From an uncultured Eubacterium sp. (lineage in GTDB: Bacteria > Bacillota > Clostridia > Lachnospirales > Lachnospiraceae): a DNA stretch of 64,000 nt. Position numbers and translations under genes: made by a program. Under the pieces are notes generated by a model. It did no database searches and was not told the origin of the DNA. It saw nothing but the letters and a program-made list of their open reading frames with translations. The stretch covers positions 3,682 to 67,681 of the forward strand of contig CAKRGX010000011.1 in NCBI GenBank assembly GCA_934338065.1, given 5' to 3'. Positions 54,641 to 63,924 of the stretch are shown here, piece by piece (position 1 is the first letter of the stretch; every line of letters begins with the position of its first letter).

Positions 54641-55618
54641 TTATGCCAATGCCGCAGTAATTATTGCCATGGAATATACCTCAGAAGCATTACATCCACG
54701 GGACAGGTCATTAATCGGTGCATTTAATCCAAGCATTACCGGACCATAGGCATCAAAATTTCCCATACGTTGTGCAATCTTGTAACCAATATTTCCGGAA
54801 TTGATGTCTGGGAAGATAAATGTATTTGCACAACCAGCCACCTCATTACCAGGACATTTTGTACGTGCCACACGTGGCGATACCGCAGCATCAAACTGAA
54901 TCTCCCCTGCAATAGGAAGTTCCGGTGCTAATTTCTTTGCTTTCTCTGCCGCATTACGCATTTTGTCAACATCCTCACCAGAACCGGAACCAAAAGTTGA
55001 ATAACTGAGGAATGCTACTTTAGGATCAATGCCGAACGTCTTTGCACACTCTGCACAATCCAAGGCAATCTCTACCAGTTCATCCTCGGTTGGTTTTATA
55101 TTGATTGCACAATCTCCCATAGCCAATACAGTATTACCACCTGTAGCAGACTCTCTTACCAGAATAAAGCAGGATGCTACTATATTTTTCCCTGGTTTTG
55201 TCTTAATGATCTGTAATGCCGGTCTGACTGTATCAGCAGTAGAGTATGTCGCCCCTCCGAGAAGTGCATCTGCCTTTCCCATTTTTACCAGCATCGTTCC
55301 AAAGTAGTTTGCCTGAAGGCAGGTTTCCTTTGCCTTCTCTAACGTCATCCCTTTTTTCTTGCGAAGTTCATAAAGGCACTCTGCCATCTCATCAATCTCT
55401 TCATATTCATTAGGATCAATGATCTCTGCTCCACGAATGTTAAAAGCACTTTCTTCTGCCGCTTTTGCAATCTCATCTTTATTTCCAACCAGAATTGGTG
55501 ACAAAAAAGTACCTGCCAGCAAACGGGATGATGCTTCCAGAATACGTGGGTCACTTCCTTCTGTAAATACAATCTTTCTTGGGTTCTTCTTTAAAATGTT
55601 GATCAATTCGCCAAACAT
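54641..55618 (-). CDS. pta: Phosphate acetyltransferase
   Basis: Makes acetyl phosphate from acetyl-CoA for ATP production with acetate kinase. 325 residues, the short clostridial Pta: KKNPRKIVFTEGSDPRILEA, LLGGATYSTADTVRPALQII, SYSTFGSGSGEDVDKMRNA, and FIFPDINSGNIGYKIAQRMG. ackA is not next to it, unlike in many Clostridia. AGGAGG precedes the ATG. Confidence 0.96.
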   Translation of the reverse strand: MFGELINILKKNPRKIVFTEGSDPRILEASSRLLAGTFLSPILVGNKDEIAKAAEESAFNIRGAEIIDPNEYEEIDEMAECLYELRKKKGMTLEKAKETCLQANYFGTMLVKMGKADALLGGATYSTADTVRPALQIIKTKPGKNIVASCFILVRESATGGNTVLAMGDCAINIKPTEDELVEIALDCAECAKTFGIDPKVAFLSYSTFGSGSGEDVDKMRNAAEKAKKLAPELPIAGEIQFDAAVSPRVARTKCPGNEVAGCANTFIFPDINSGNIGYKIAQRMGNFDAYGPVMLGLNAPINDLSRGCNASEVYSMAIITAALA

Positions 55619-55736
55619 ATTTCTTTTGTCCTCCTATTTTTTTGTCTGGCATGATTTATCCATCATGCTATATCTAATCATACTATCTTTTTTTTAAAAA
55701 ACAAGACTTTTTTATAAATTTTTCAAGCCATTTTTC

Positions 55737-56402
55737 TTACTCTAAACGATAGCCCACATTCCGTACAGTCTTAATCCTGGTTCCCTCTTCTCCCAGTTTT
55801 TTGCGCAATGTTTTTATATGCATATCAAGCGTACGAGACTCACCTTCGTAATTTGTTCCCCACACACGATCCATCAAAACTTCTCTGGTAAGTACATTTC
55901 CCGCATTCTTCATAAACACCCGAAGCAGTTCAAATTCCTTATATGTAAGTTCAACGGTTTGTTCCACAACATATACCCTGTGCTTTTCCACATTCATCCG
56001 TATATTACCACGTATGATTTCCGTATCCTGACCATTTATTTCACTGCGGCGCAAAACAGCTTTCACACGCGAGATCAGTTCAAGCACCCCAAACGGTTTA
56101 GCAATATAATCATCTGCGCCTGCATCCAGTCCTTTTACCTTGTCCATTTCCGTTCCTTTGGCAGTAACAAGTATTACCGGAACTTTGCGTAGTTCGGGAT
56201 GATTACGGATTTTTTGTAAAATATGGATTCCATCTTCATCCGGCAGCATGATATCCAGAACAACCAGTTGCGGAATATTTTTATCACATATTTTCCAAAA
56301 CTCTTTTCCTGTCTCAGCCTCCGTAACAGAATAGCCACAGTTTTTCATAGCAAAAACCTCTATCTCACGAATGTTGGAATCATCCTCTACAACACATATC
56401 AT
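55737..56402 (-). CDS. OmpR/PhoB-family response regulator
   Basis: 221 residues: receiver domain with VVEDD (acidic pocket, 4-8), phosphoacceptor Asp in LVVLDIMLPDEDG (about 51), TAKG and KPFG; C-terminal winged helix with RTLDMHIKTLRKKL and VRNVGYRLE. It overlaps the Na/Pi cotransporter gene by 4 bp, so it probably regulates phosphate genes including its own operon. No histidine kinase gene is adjacent: pta is next. Confidence 0.92.
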   Translation of the reverse strand: MICVVEDDSNIREIEVFAMKNCGYSVTEAETGKEFWKICDKNIPQLVVLDIMLPDEDGIHILQKIRNHPELRKVPVILVTAKGTEMDKVKGLDAGADDYIAKPFGVLELISRVKAVLRRSEINGQDTEIIRGNIRMNVEKHRVYVVEQTVELTYKEFELLRVFMKNAGNVLTREVLMDRVWGTNYEGESRTLDMHIKTLRKKLGEEGTRIKTVRNVGYRLE

Positions 56403-58087
56403 TCATCAGCACCTCCATCGTCTGACTCTGTTCCCCCCATTAAACTAATTGCAATATTTTCACAGTGATCTGCCACCCGTTCAAAATTAATGGCAAGCTC
56501 GTTCATAAAAATACCTATCTCCGGGGAAAGTTTTTCTTTCTTAACACGTTTTAATGTTTGCTTCTTTGTTCTTTTGTTAATCCTGTCAATCGTATTCTCC
56601 TTCTGTTCAATCTCATGAGCCTGTTGTCCATCTTCTTTCACAAATGCCTCAACTGTCATATTAACGATTGCACGAACTTCTTCTCTGTAATTTTCTAATT
56701 CTGTCATCATTTTCTTTGGCCAGACAACTTTACTCTTAGTCATTTTCAGTGCTTCATCTACTATGTTGCAAGCGTGGTCACTGATTCTTTCCAGGTCACG
56801 GACACAATAAAGAAGCATATTCAATTGATCACTATTTTGTGGAAGCAGACTATGATTGGATATCTTATGAAGATAATCCGTTAATTCTTCCTCATAACGG
56901 TCAATCTTTTCTTCCTTCTGTTCGATCATTTTCTTCTTTCCCTGCTTAGCAGAAAATATACCATCTAACGATTCGGAAATATTCTGCCGTACCAGTTCAG
57001 CCATCTCATCGGCAGAATGTTTACACTGCTCCAATGCTAAGGCAGGCGTTTCCAGAAAACGGATATCCAGTCTAGCAAATTCGCTCACACTTTCTTCCTC
57101 ATCTTCCCGCACGGTCAACAGCGCCAGTTTTTCCAAATAACGTGCAAAAGGAAGTAACAAAATAGTCGCACCAATGTTAAACAAGCTATGAATGGCCGCT
57201 ATTCCTGCCACATTGACCGCATGGCTCATAAAGTTAAAGTGCACAATCAGATTGAGGCCATAAAATCCTAGCATAAATACCGTCGTGCCGATCAGATTAA
57301 AATATAGGTGAACCAGTGCCGCTCTCTTGGCATTTTTCCCTGCTCCTACAGAAGAAAGCAACGCCGTCACACATGTTCCAATATTCTGACCCATGATAAT
57401 TGGAATCGCTGCGGAATACAACACAGTGCCTGTTGCGCATAAAGCCTGCAGGATTCCTACTGATGCGGATGAACTCTGTATGACTGCTGTCAGCAAAGCA
57501 CCCGCCAGCATCCCCAAAAGAGGATTTGAAAACATGGTTAAAAGGTTCGTAAATTGTGGCACTTCAGCCAATGGTTCTACTGCTCCGCTCATTGTCTCCA
57601 TCCCGAACATCAGAATAGAAAAACCGATCAGTATAGACCCGATATCCTTCCTCTTCTCCTGTCTGGCAGTCATGATCAATACAATGCCAGCCAGTGCCAG
57701 AACCGGAGTAAAGGATGCCGGCTTCAATAGACGGATAAAAAAGTTACTGCTTTCAATTCCGGTCAGACTAAGAAGCCAGGATGTTACGGTTGTTCCAATA
57801 TTGGCTCCCATAATGATGCCAACAGCCTGACCCAGCTTCATAATGCCGGAGTTAACAAAGCCTACCACTGTTACCGTAGTTGCAGAGGACGACTGAATAA
57901 CCGCCGTCACTCCGGCTCCAAGCAGTACCGCCTTAAAACGATTGTCAGTAAGGCGCTCCAGCACCTGCTCCAGCCGTCCCCCGGACACCTTTGTCAATCC
58001 GTCCCCCATAACATTCATTCCAAAGAGAAAAAAAGCTAATCCTCCAATTAACGTTAATGTCTGAAAAAAAATTTCCTGAAAGTTCAT
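56399..58087 (-). CDS. Na/Pi cotransporter with PhoU-like C-terminal domain
   Basis: 562 residues from ATG 58087 (GGAG with 6-nt spacing; the frame opens at 58099). Two inverted halves with the signature QSSSATTVTVVGFVNSG and AVIQSSSASVGILQA, eight or more membrane helices (about 10-320), and a cytoplasmic PhoU-like helical domain (about 340-555). NptA/YjbB-type sodium-phosphate symporter or exporter. Start of a two-gene operon with the response regulator and preceded by a PHO-box-like array. Confidence 0.92.
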   Translation of the reverse strand: MNFQEIFFQTLTLIGGLAFFLFGMNVMGDGLTKVSGGRLEQVLERLTDNRFKAVLLGAGVTAVIQSSSATTVTVVGFVNSGIMKLGQAVGIIMGANIGTTVTSWLLSLTGIESSNFFIRLLKPASFTPVLALAGIVLIMTARQEKRKDIGSILIGFSILMFGMETMSGAVEPLAEVPQFTNLLTMFSNPLLGMLAGALLTAVIQSSSASVGILQALCATGTVLYSAAIPIIMGQNIGTCVTALLSSVGAGKNAKRAALVHLYFNLIGTTVFMLGFYGLNLIVHFNFMSHAVNVAGIAAIHSLFNIGATILLLPFARYLEKLALLTVREDEEESVSEFARLDIRFLETPALALEQCKHSADEMAELVRQNISESLDGIFSAKQGKKKMIEQKEEKIDRYEEELTDYLHKISNHSLLPQNSDQLNMLLYCVRDLERISDHACNIVDEALKMTKSKVVWPKKMMTELENYREEVRAIVNMTVEAFVKEDGQQAHEIEQKENTIDRINKRTKKQTLKRVKKEKLSPEIGIFMNELAINFERVADHCENIAISLMGGTESDDGGADE

Positions 58088-58128
58088 ACTAATCTCCATT
58101 CTTCCTAAAGCATTTCCAATTGTTTTCT

Positions 58129-58187
58129 ATTTTACTTTAACAAGCGAATGTAAAATTCAAACCATCAGTATGTAAAATTCATGTAAA
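58129..58187 (-). promoter_or_regulatory. PHO-box-like array and -10 box of the Na/Pi operon
   Basis: On the minus strand TTTACA repeats occur at 58187-58182, 58176-58171 and 58154-58149, with TTGTTA at 58143-58138, all in an 11-bp phase (58165-58160 is a degenerate unit). Direct TTNACA-type hexamers at 11-bp period are the known PhoP-box geometry of Bacillus. A TAAAAT (58134-58129) follows as the likely -10 box. Confidence 0.75.
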
Positions 58188-58228
58188 AAATGAAATCAGT
58201 ATAACTTTTATTCTGCCCGTAATCGGGA

Positions 58229-59956
58229 TCAGCTATTCACTTCATATAAATGACGATATACGCCATCTGCTGCCATCAGTTCTTCATGTGTCCCGCTTTC
58301 TGCAATTCCATCCTCTGTCAGAACAAGAATCTTCTCAGCATTGCGGATTGTTGATAACCGATGTGCGATAACAAATGTTGTTCTATTCTTTGCCAGTTTC
58401 TCCAACGATTCCTGCACCACCCTTTCACTTTCATTGTCCAGTGCGGAAGTTGCTTCATCAAAAATCAGAATAGGTGGATTTTTCAAAAATACCCTGGCAA
58501 TTGACAGTCTCTGCTTCTGCCCGCCCGATAGCTTGATGCCACGCTGCCCAATATCCGTCTCATAGCCATTGGGCAGATCCATGATAAAATCATGTGCATT
58601 TGCGTTTCTGGCGGCCTCTATGATCTCCTCCCTTGTTGCATCCGGTTTGCCATATCGAATATTATCATAAATTGTACCTACAAAAAGATAAACATCCTGC
58701 TGGACAATACCGATATGATCCCGCAAACTCTTAAGTTTGATATCCCGGATGTCCTTTCCGTCAATACGGATGCTCCCCTCAGACACTTCATAAAAGCGTG
58801 GAATGAGACTACACAACGTACTCTTTCCCGCACCGGAGCTTCCAACCAGAGCCATATAAGAACCTGCCTTTACCGACAGATTCACATGATTCAACACAAG
58901 TTCTGCATTATCCTGATAATGAAAAGCTACATTTTCAAATTCAATATTCCCCTTCACATCATGGATTTCTTCTGCCCCCGGACGATCCTTAATATCCGGC
59001 TGGATATTTAAAATCTCCATAAAACGTTCAAATCCGGTATAGCCATTCTGGAACTGCTCCGTAAAGTCGATCAACGTCTTAACCGGCTCGGTAAAAATAT
59101 TGATATAAAGGAGAAATGTTACCAGGTCGGTTACTGTCACCATTCCCTTTGTAATAAGCACTGCTCCGGTAACCAATACGACGATCTGTATCAGCATGGT
59201 AAAAGCTCCCAGCCCCGCATGATAGCCTCCCATATACAGATAGCTATCTTTCTTGGCAAGGAGGAACCCATCATTTCCTTTGCGGAACTTGCGCTTCTCA
59301 ATATTTTCATTAGCAAATGATTTTACTACACGGATACCCGACAAGTTATCTTCAATCTGAGCATTTATCTCCGCAATCTGTTCACGATTTCTGCGAAATG
59401 CCCTCTTCATCTTTTTATTAAAGAAATAAGCATAGACAAACATGACCGGTATCAGCGCAAATGCCGCCAAAGTCAGCCATGGACTGATCATCATCAAAAT
59501 AACAAATGCCCCTGCTATCTTAATGATAGATATAACCAGGTTCTCTGGTCCGTGGTGTAACAGTTCCGTAATATCAAACAAATCGGAGGTAATGCGTGAC
59601 ATCAGTTGTCCTACTTTCTGATCATCGTAAAAAGAAAAGGACAGTTTCTGATAGTGAGCAAATATCTCAGCCCGCATATCATATTCCATGCGGGCTCCCA
59701 TCACATGACCATAGTTCGAAATAAAAAATTTACAATAACACTCGACAGCAACCAGAAGCACCATAATGAGGCCCAAAACTGCGATCGTATGCAGTGCTTG
59801 ATCCATCGGGCGGTAAATAACATCCTGCGTTATATAACGCACCAAAATCGGTATAACCAGTACAGCGCCTGCTTCTACCAGTGCAAAAAGCATATCCGCA
59901 AAAAACACTTTACGGTATGGCTTATAATAGCTGATCATTTTCTTCAGATTATCCAC
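58229..59956 (-). CDS. ABC exporter, fused membrane and ATPase domains (MsbA/MDR type)
   Basis: 575 residues from GTG 59956, preceded by GGAGG and overlapping the end of the aminotransferase gene; the frame opens at 60001. Six-helix transmembrane domain (about 15-300) and ATPase with Walker A GSSGAGKST, signature LSGGQKQRLSIAR, Walker B ILIFDEATSALD and H-loop AHRLST. A homodimeric exporter of lipid, peptide or drug. Substrate unknown; the neighbouring genes offer no clue. Confidence 0.9.
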   Translation of the reverse strand: MDNLKKMISYYKPYRKVFFADMLFALVEAGAVLVIPILVRYITQDVIYRPMDQALHTIAVLGLIMVLLVAVECYCKFFISNYGHVMGARMEYDMRAEIFAHYQKLSFSFYDDQKVGQLMSRITSDLFDITELLHHGPENLVISIIKIAGAFVILMMISPWLTLAAFALIPVMFVYAYFFNKKMKRAFRRNREQIAEINAQIEDNLSGIRVVKSFANENIEKRKFRKGNDGFLLAKKDSYLYMGGYHAGLGAFTMLIQIVVLVTGAVLITKGMVTVTDLVTFLLYINIFTEPVKTLIDFTEQFQNGYTGFERFMEILNIQPDIKDRPGAEEIHDVKGNIEFENVAFHYQDNAELVLNHVNLSVKAGSYMALVGSSGAGKSTLCSLIPRFYEVSEGSIRIDGKDIRDIKLKSLRDHIGIVQQDVYLFVGTIYDNIRYGKPDATREEIIEAARNANAHDFIMDLPNGYETDIGQRGIKLSGGQKQRLSIARVFLKNPPILIFDEATSALDNESERVVQESLEKLAKNRTTFVIAHRLSTIRNAEKILVLTEDGIAESGTHEELMAADGVYRHLYEVNS

Positions 59957-61133
59957 GGTATGCCTCCGCCAATTTCTTAAATGCCGGCAGGGAACGTTCA
60001 ATCAGTTCTGTGCTGACACAATATGAGATCCGGACAAAGCCCGGTGTACCGAAACTATCTGAGGCTACTAACAACAATTCATATTCTTTTGCTTTTTCGG
60101 CAAAGGCAACCGCATCTTCCTCTAATGCCTCGACAAAAAGATAAAACGCACCATCTGGTTTGATACAGCGATATCCATATTCTGTCAATGCCTCATATAA
60201 CAGATCACGATTCTTTTTATAAACCGATATATCGGATGTCTGACCGATGCAGCGGGTGATAACTTTCTGGAACATACTCGGCGCACACACATAACCTAGC
60301 GCACGTCCGGCACCACATACCGCAGCAAAGATCATGTTCCAGTCTTTTGCTCTGTCTGATACGGCTACATATCCAATACGCTCTCCCGGCAGGGATAACG
60401 ACTTACTATAAGAATAACATACCAGTGTATTATCATAATAATTCATCAGATACGGAACCTTCACATCACCATATACAAGTTCCCGGTATGGTTCATCTGC
60501 TATCAGGAAGATTTCCTTATCATACTGCTTCTGTTTTTCTTCCAAAATAACACACATCTTCCGGATACTCTCCTCTGTGATCACAACACCTGTTGGATTA
60601 TTCGGCGAGTTGAGAATGATTCCCTTTGTGTGAGGTGTAATTGCCTTTTCTAATGCTTCAAGATCAAGCTGAAAATCCTTTGGATCACTCTGCACAACAA
60701 CCAGATTAGAACCTGTCATTTCAACAAATACCCGGTATTCCGGGAAAAATGGTGCAACTGCGATAAACTCATCCCCTGGTTCAGCCAGTGCCTTTAACGT
60801 AATCGTCAATGACGCAGCCGCACCTACGGTAATATAAAAATTATTAGCTGTAAGCGTCGTACCATGCTGTTCATTCACATAATCCGCAAGTTTCTGTCGC
60901 AGCTTTGCGTCTCCAACTGCCGACGTATAGCTGTGAAGAGCAACCGCATCTTCGTTAAGAAGTTCTTCTACTGCTTCTTTTACACAATCCGGCGCCGGCA
61001 CACTTGGATTTCCCAGACTGAAATCAAAAACATTCTCGGCACCTATCTCAGCTTTTCTTTTGTTTCCATACTCAAACAGATCACGGATAGCTGACGGATT
61101 TTTTCCTAACTGTAACATTTTTTCTGATAACAT
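59949..61133 (-). CDS. PLP-dependent aminotransferase (class I/II)
   Basis: 394 residues, fold type I. Landmarks: FDFSLGNPSVPAP (35-48), ILNSPNNPTGVVI, IADEPYRELVYGD, and the Schiff-base lysine in YSYSKSLSLPGERIGY (about 237). Aspartate/aromatic or alanine-type transaminase; substrate not resolvable by eye. 27 bp after thiD and overlapping the ABC exporter by 8 bp. Confidence 0.9.
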   Translation of the reverse strand: MLSEKMLQLGKNPSAIRDLFEYGNKRKAEIGAENVFDFSLGNPSVPAPDCVKEAVEELLNEDAVALHSYTSAVGDAKLRQKLADYVNEQHGTTLTANNFYITVGAAASLTITLKALAEPGDEFIAVAPFFPEYRVFVEMTGSNLVVVQSDPKDFQLDLEALEKAITPHTKGIILNSPNNPTGVVITEESIRKMCVILEEKQKQYDKEIFLIADEPYRELVYGDVKVPYLMNYYDNTLVCYSYSKSLSLPGERIGYVAVSDRAKDWNMIFAAVCGAGRALGYVCAPSMFQKVITRCIGQTSDISVYKKNRDLLYEALTEYGYRCIKPDGAFYLFVEALEEDAVAFAEKAKEYELLLVASDSFGTPGFVRISYCVSTELIERSLPAFKKLAEAYRG

Positions 61134-61160
61134 ACGTTATACCCCTTTCATCATAAAAAT

Positions 61161-61946
61161 TTATTGATCTATATGAAATGCATGATTGAGCGGACCACTG
61201 CCCCTTCCCAGATCAAGCCCTGCTGCCAAAGCTCCTGAAATATACTTTTTCGCCATTAAGATTGACTTGGTAACCGAATATCCATTCGCCAGATTGGCTG
61301 CTATCGCACTCGATAACGTACAGCCTGTGCCATGAGTATTGGGATTGTCTATGCGTTCCCCTTGAAACCATTCAAAACCATCATTCGAATATAAAAGGTC
61401 ATTGGCATCATTGATACTATGACCTCCTTTACACAGCACAGAAGTTCTACACTGTTCACTGATTGCCTGTGCAGCCCTCTTCATATCCTGTGGATTTCTG
61501 ATCGTATGATTCCATAAGACCTCAGCTTCCGGAATATTGGGAGTAACCACTGCAGCCAAAGGAAGAAGTTCTTCCTTTAATCCCTGTATCGCATCTTCCT
61601 CTATCAGACGAGAACCACTTGTCGATACCATGACCGGATCCAGTACAATATTTTCCGCCTTATAATATGACAATCTTTCTGCAATCACATGAATCAGTTC
61701 TAGTGATGAGACCATTCCAATCTTAACTGCATCCGGACGGATATCCGTAAATACAGCATCAATCTGCCTGCCCACAAACGCAGGAGGCACTTGCATAACA
61801 TCCGTAACCCCCATCGTATTCTGTACCGTCAGGGCAGTGATCACACTCATGGCATAAACACCATTTGCCATCATCGTCTTGATGTCTGCCTGTATTCCTG
61901 CCCCACCACTACAATCACTACCGGCGATCGTTACTGCTGTCTTCAT
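61161..61946 (-). CDS. thiD: Hydroxymethylpyrimidine/phosphomethylpyrimidine kinase
   Basis: Phosphorylates HMP and HMP-P for thiamine synthesis; some family members phosphorylate pyridoxine instead. 261 residues from ATG 61946 behind AGGAGG. Landmarks: IAGSDCSGGAGIQADIKTM, NGVYAMSVITALTVQNT, DPVMVSTSG and NTHGTGCTLSSAIAANLANG. No other thiamine genes and no TPP riboswitch upstream; PdxK activity remains possible. Confidence 0.88.
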   Translation of the reverse strand: MKTAVTIAGSDCSGGAGIQADIKTMMANGVYAMSVITALTVQNTMGVTDVMQVPPAFVGRQIDAVFTDIRPDAVKIGMVSSLELIHVIAERLSYYKAENIVLDPVMVSTSGSRLIEEDAIQGLKEELLPLAAVVTPNIPEAEVLWNHTIRNPQDMKRAAQAISEQCRTSVLCKGGHSINDANDLLYSNDGFEWFQGERIDNPNTHGTGCTLSSAIAANLANGYSVTKSILMAKKYISGALAAGLDLGRGSGPLNHAFHIDQ

Positions 61947-61969
61947 CCACTTCCTCCTTTCTGGCACCT

Positions 61970-62536
61970 TTATAAAGATAGTACTCCCAAATGCTCCAAT
62001 ACAATCTTGATACCAATCAGTAGCAAAATAATCCCTCCTGCAATCTCTGCTTTCTTTTCATACTTATTTCCAAAAACATGTCCTACTTTTAGACCTATCC
62101 CTGACAAAACAAATGTAGTAACGCCAATAATAATAACTGCCAGTCCAATATTTACCGACAAAAAAGCAAACGTAATTCCAACTGCCAATGCATCAATACT
62201 CGTAGCTACAGCTAATACAAGCATTACTTTCGTACTAAAGGAGTCATTTCCCGATACGTCTTCCTCTGACACTGCCTCACGTATCATATTGGCACCGATC
62301 AGGGCAAGCAGACCAAATGCCACCCAATGATCAAAATCTTCGATCAATCCCCGGAACTGGCTTCCCAGTAAGTACCCGATCAAAGGCATCAATGCCTGGA
62401 AGCCACCGAAATATACACCTACGATAAGTGCATGTTTTATCTGCAGTTTTTTCACCGATAATCCCTTACAGATTGATACAGCAAAGGCATCCATAGAAAG
62501 GCCGACACCTAGCAGAAAAATTTCCAAAATACTCAT
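61970..62536 (-). CDS. mntP: Manganese efflux pump MntP
   Basis: 188 residues, six membrane helices, with duplicated motifs [15 protein letters not shown] (about 12-26) and [17 protein letters not shown] (about 110-126) whose Asp residues bind Mn. Start [10 protein letters not shown] at 62536; the frame opens with a TTG at 62557. No yybP-ykoY manganese riboswitch fits in the short upstream gap. It lies 23 bp before thiD. Confidence 0.93.
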   Translation of the reverse strand: MSILEIFLLGVGLSMDAFAVSICKGLSVKKLQIKHALIVGVYFGGFQALMPLIGYLLGSQFRGLIEDFDHWVAFGLLALIGANMIREAVSEEDVSGNDSFSTKVMLVLAVATSIDALAVGITFAFLSVNIGLAVIIIGVTTFVLSGIGLKVGHVFGNKYEKKAEIAGGIILLLIGIKIVLEHLGVLSL

Positions 62537-62594
62537 AATAATCTTATCCTTCCACAATTGCTAACCACTAAACTAGCATATTTATTATCAGATG

Positions 62595-63515
62595 TCAATG
62601 TCTGTCCAGTGTCCGCAGTACCATTTCATACTCTCGTAATCTCTTGGTTTTCTTTATCTTCTTCCATACTTTTGCACTATCTTCATGAGCAAGTGACATA
62701 TATGACCATACTTCTTTCATCTTATATAAAACGGGAATTTCCGGCATGATCTCTTCATAGGAACGTTGCAGCTCAGAAGCAAAATGTAGTCGTTCCTGCC
62801 AGCTCATAGCCTCACCCCCCTGAAGTTCTCTGACAAGTCCCGGATCTGCAATCAGACCACGTCCAATCATGATACGATCAACCATTGGAAATCTTTCACA
62901 AAACTTCTCATAATCCTCCTTAGAGCAGATATCCCCATTATAACACACAGGGTTTACACTTTGTTCGAGAGCCTCTTCAAATACATCCCAGTTAGCCCTG
63001 CCTTTATAATAATCATCCCGTACACGCGGATGTATCGTCAACTCACAGATTGGATATTCATTATATATTTTGATAATATCCCTAAATTCTGACGGATCAT
63101 GGCGTCCAATGCGTGTCTTCACCGAAATAGGAACCGGAACCTTTTCAAATATCTTCTGCAGAAAATCATCCAATCCATCCAGATTACTTAAAAAACCGGA
63201 TCCTCTTCCTTTACTAACTACTGTCCCAGACGGACAGCCCAGATTCAGATTGATCTCCTTATAACCATATTCGATCAATCTTTCTGCAGTATAGATAAAC
63301 TCCTCCGCATGATTACTAAGAATCTGTGGAACAACGGGTACTCCTTTATTGTGCTCCGGAATAACATCTCTCTTTTCACGACTCTTAAAATCGTGATCTG
63401 ACGTTGGCGATACAAACGGTGTATAATATTGATCAATTCCCGGAAACATCTCGTGATGAATATTTCTGTAAACGTATGTGGTGATTCCCTCCAGGGGTGC
63501 CATATAAAACTTCAT
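62595..63515 (-). CDS. dus: tRNA-dihydrouridine synthase
   Basis: FMN enzyme reducing uridine in the tRNA D-loop. 306 residues, TIM barrel: MAPLEGITTYVYR (5-17), INLNLGCPSG (about 94-103, catalytic Cys), KTRIGRHDP, LTIHPRVRDDYYKG and RIMIGRGLIADPGLVREL. A divergent DusB/C-like branch typical of Clostridia. It overlaps the stop of the preceding remnant by 4 bp, so the two were coupled. Confidence 0.92.
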   Translation of the reverse strand: MKFYMAPLEGITTYVYRNIHHEMFPGIDQYYTPFVSPTSDHDFKSREKRDVIPEHNKGVPVVPQILSNHAEEFIYTAERLIEYGYKEINLNLGCPSGTVVSKGRGSGFLSNLDGLDDFLQKIFEKVPVPISVKTRIGRHDPSEFRDIIKIYNEYPICELTIHPRVRDDYYKGRANWDVFEEALEQSVNPVCYNGDICSKEDYEKFCERFPMVDRIMIGRGLIADPGLVRELQGGEAMSWQERLHFASELQRSYEEIMPEIPVLYKMKEVWSYMSLAHEDSAKVWKKIKKTKRLREYEMVLRTLDRH

Positions 63516-63922
63516 TTTTCACGAAAACTCCTTCCTATATTTGCGAAATCGAAGGGGAAGCTCATCGATGCATACAAGGCGTGTTGATCCGCATCATGAA
63601 TAAGTACCGTATGATGAACCGTGTCCGCAATGACCCATCGTTCCCCAGATATCCGATTTTCAAAATGATCTGCCATAAAAGGCAGAACAGCACTCTTAGG
63701 ATTTATTCTACCAAATAATGTTCCATTTTCCAATTCCTGAAATCGAATAACTTCCTGAAAATGATATGTTTCATTATTTACCTGCTTCTCAATATCACAT
63801 AAAATCTGCGCCCTTTTCAGCACAACTCCAAACTTTTTCAACGAAGCATAGTCCAAAGTCCCTATTCGTCTTGCCCCCAGAATCCGCCTGATGTAAAGTG
63901 TGAAACGTGCGCCGCAAGGCGT
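63512..63922 (-). pseudogene. Fused remnant: radical SAM DNA-repair protein tail plus DUF4130 tail
   Basis: One frame, open from the group II intron border to 63512. It reads RRILGARRIGTLDYASLKKF then GVVLKRAQ, which resembles the C-terminal helix-hairpin-helix of the SPL-like radical SAM DNA-modification/repair family (TIGR03916), and then without a stop FQEVIRFQELENGTLFGRIN, AVLPFMADHFENR and GERWVIADTVHHTVLIH, which resemble the C-terminal half of the DUF4130 partner (TIGR03915). In other Clostridia these are two adjacent complete genes. The start is missing. A deletion seems to have fused the tails. Family matches are from memory and should be searched. Confidence 0.55.
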
Positions 63923-63924
63923 AC

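Noticed and set aside
61947-61969. TPP riboswitch before thiD
   Set aside because: The gap is 23 bp; no room for a THI element.
62537-62594. yybP-ykoY manganese riboswitch before mntP
   Set aside because: Only about 58 bp separate mntP from dus, too short for the riboswitch and lacking its conserved loops.
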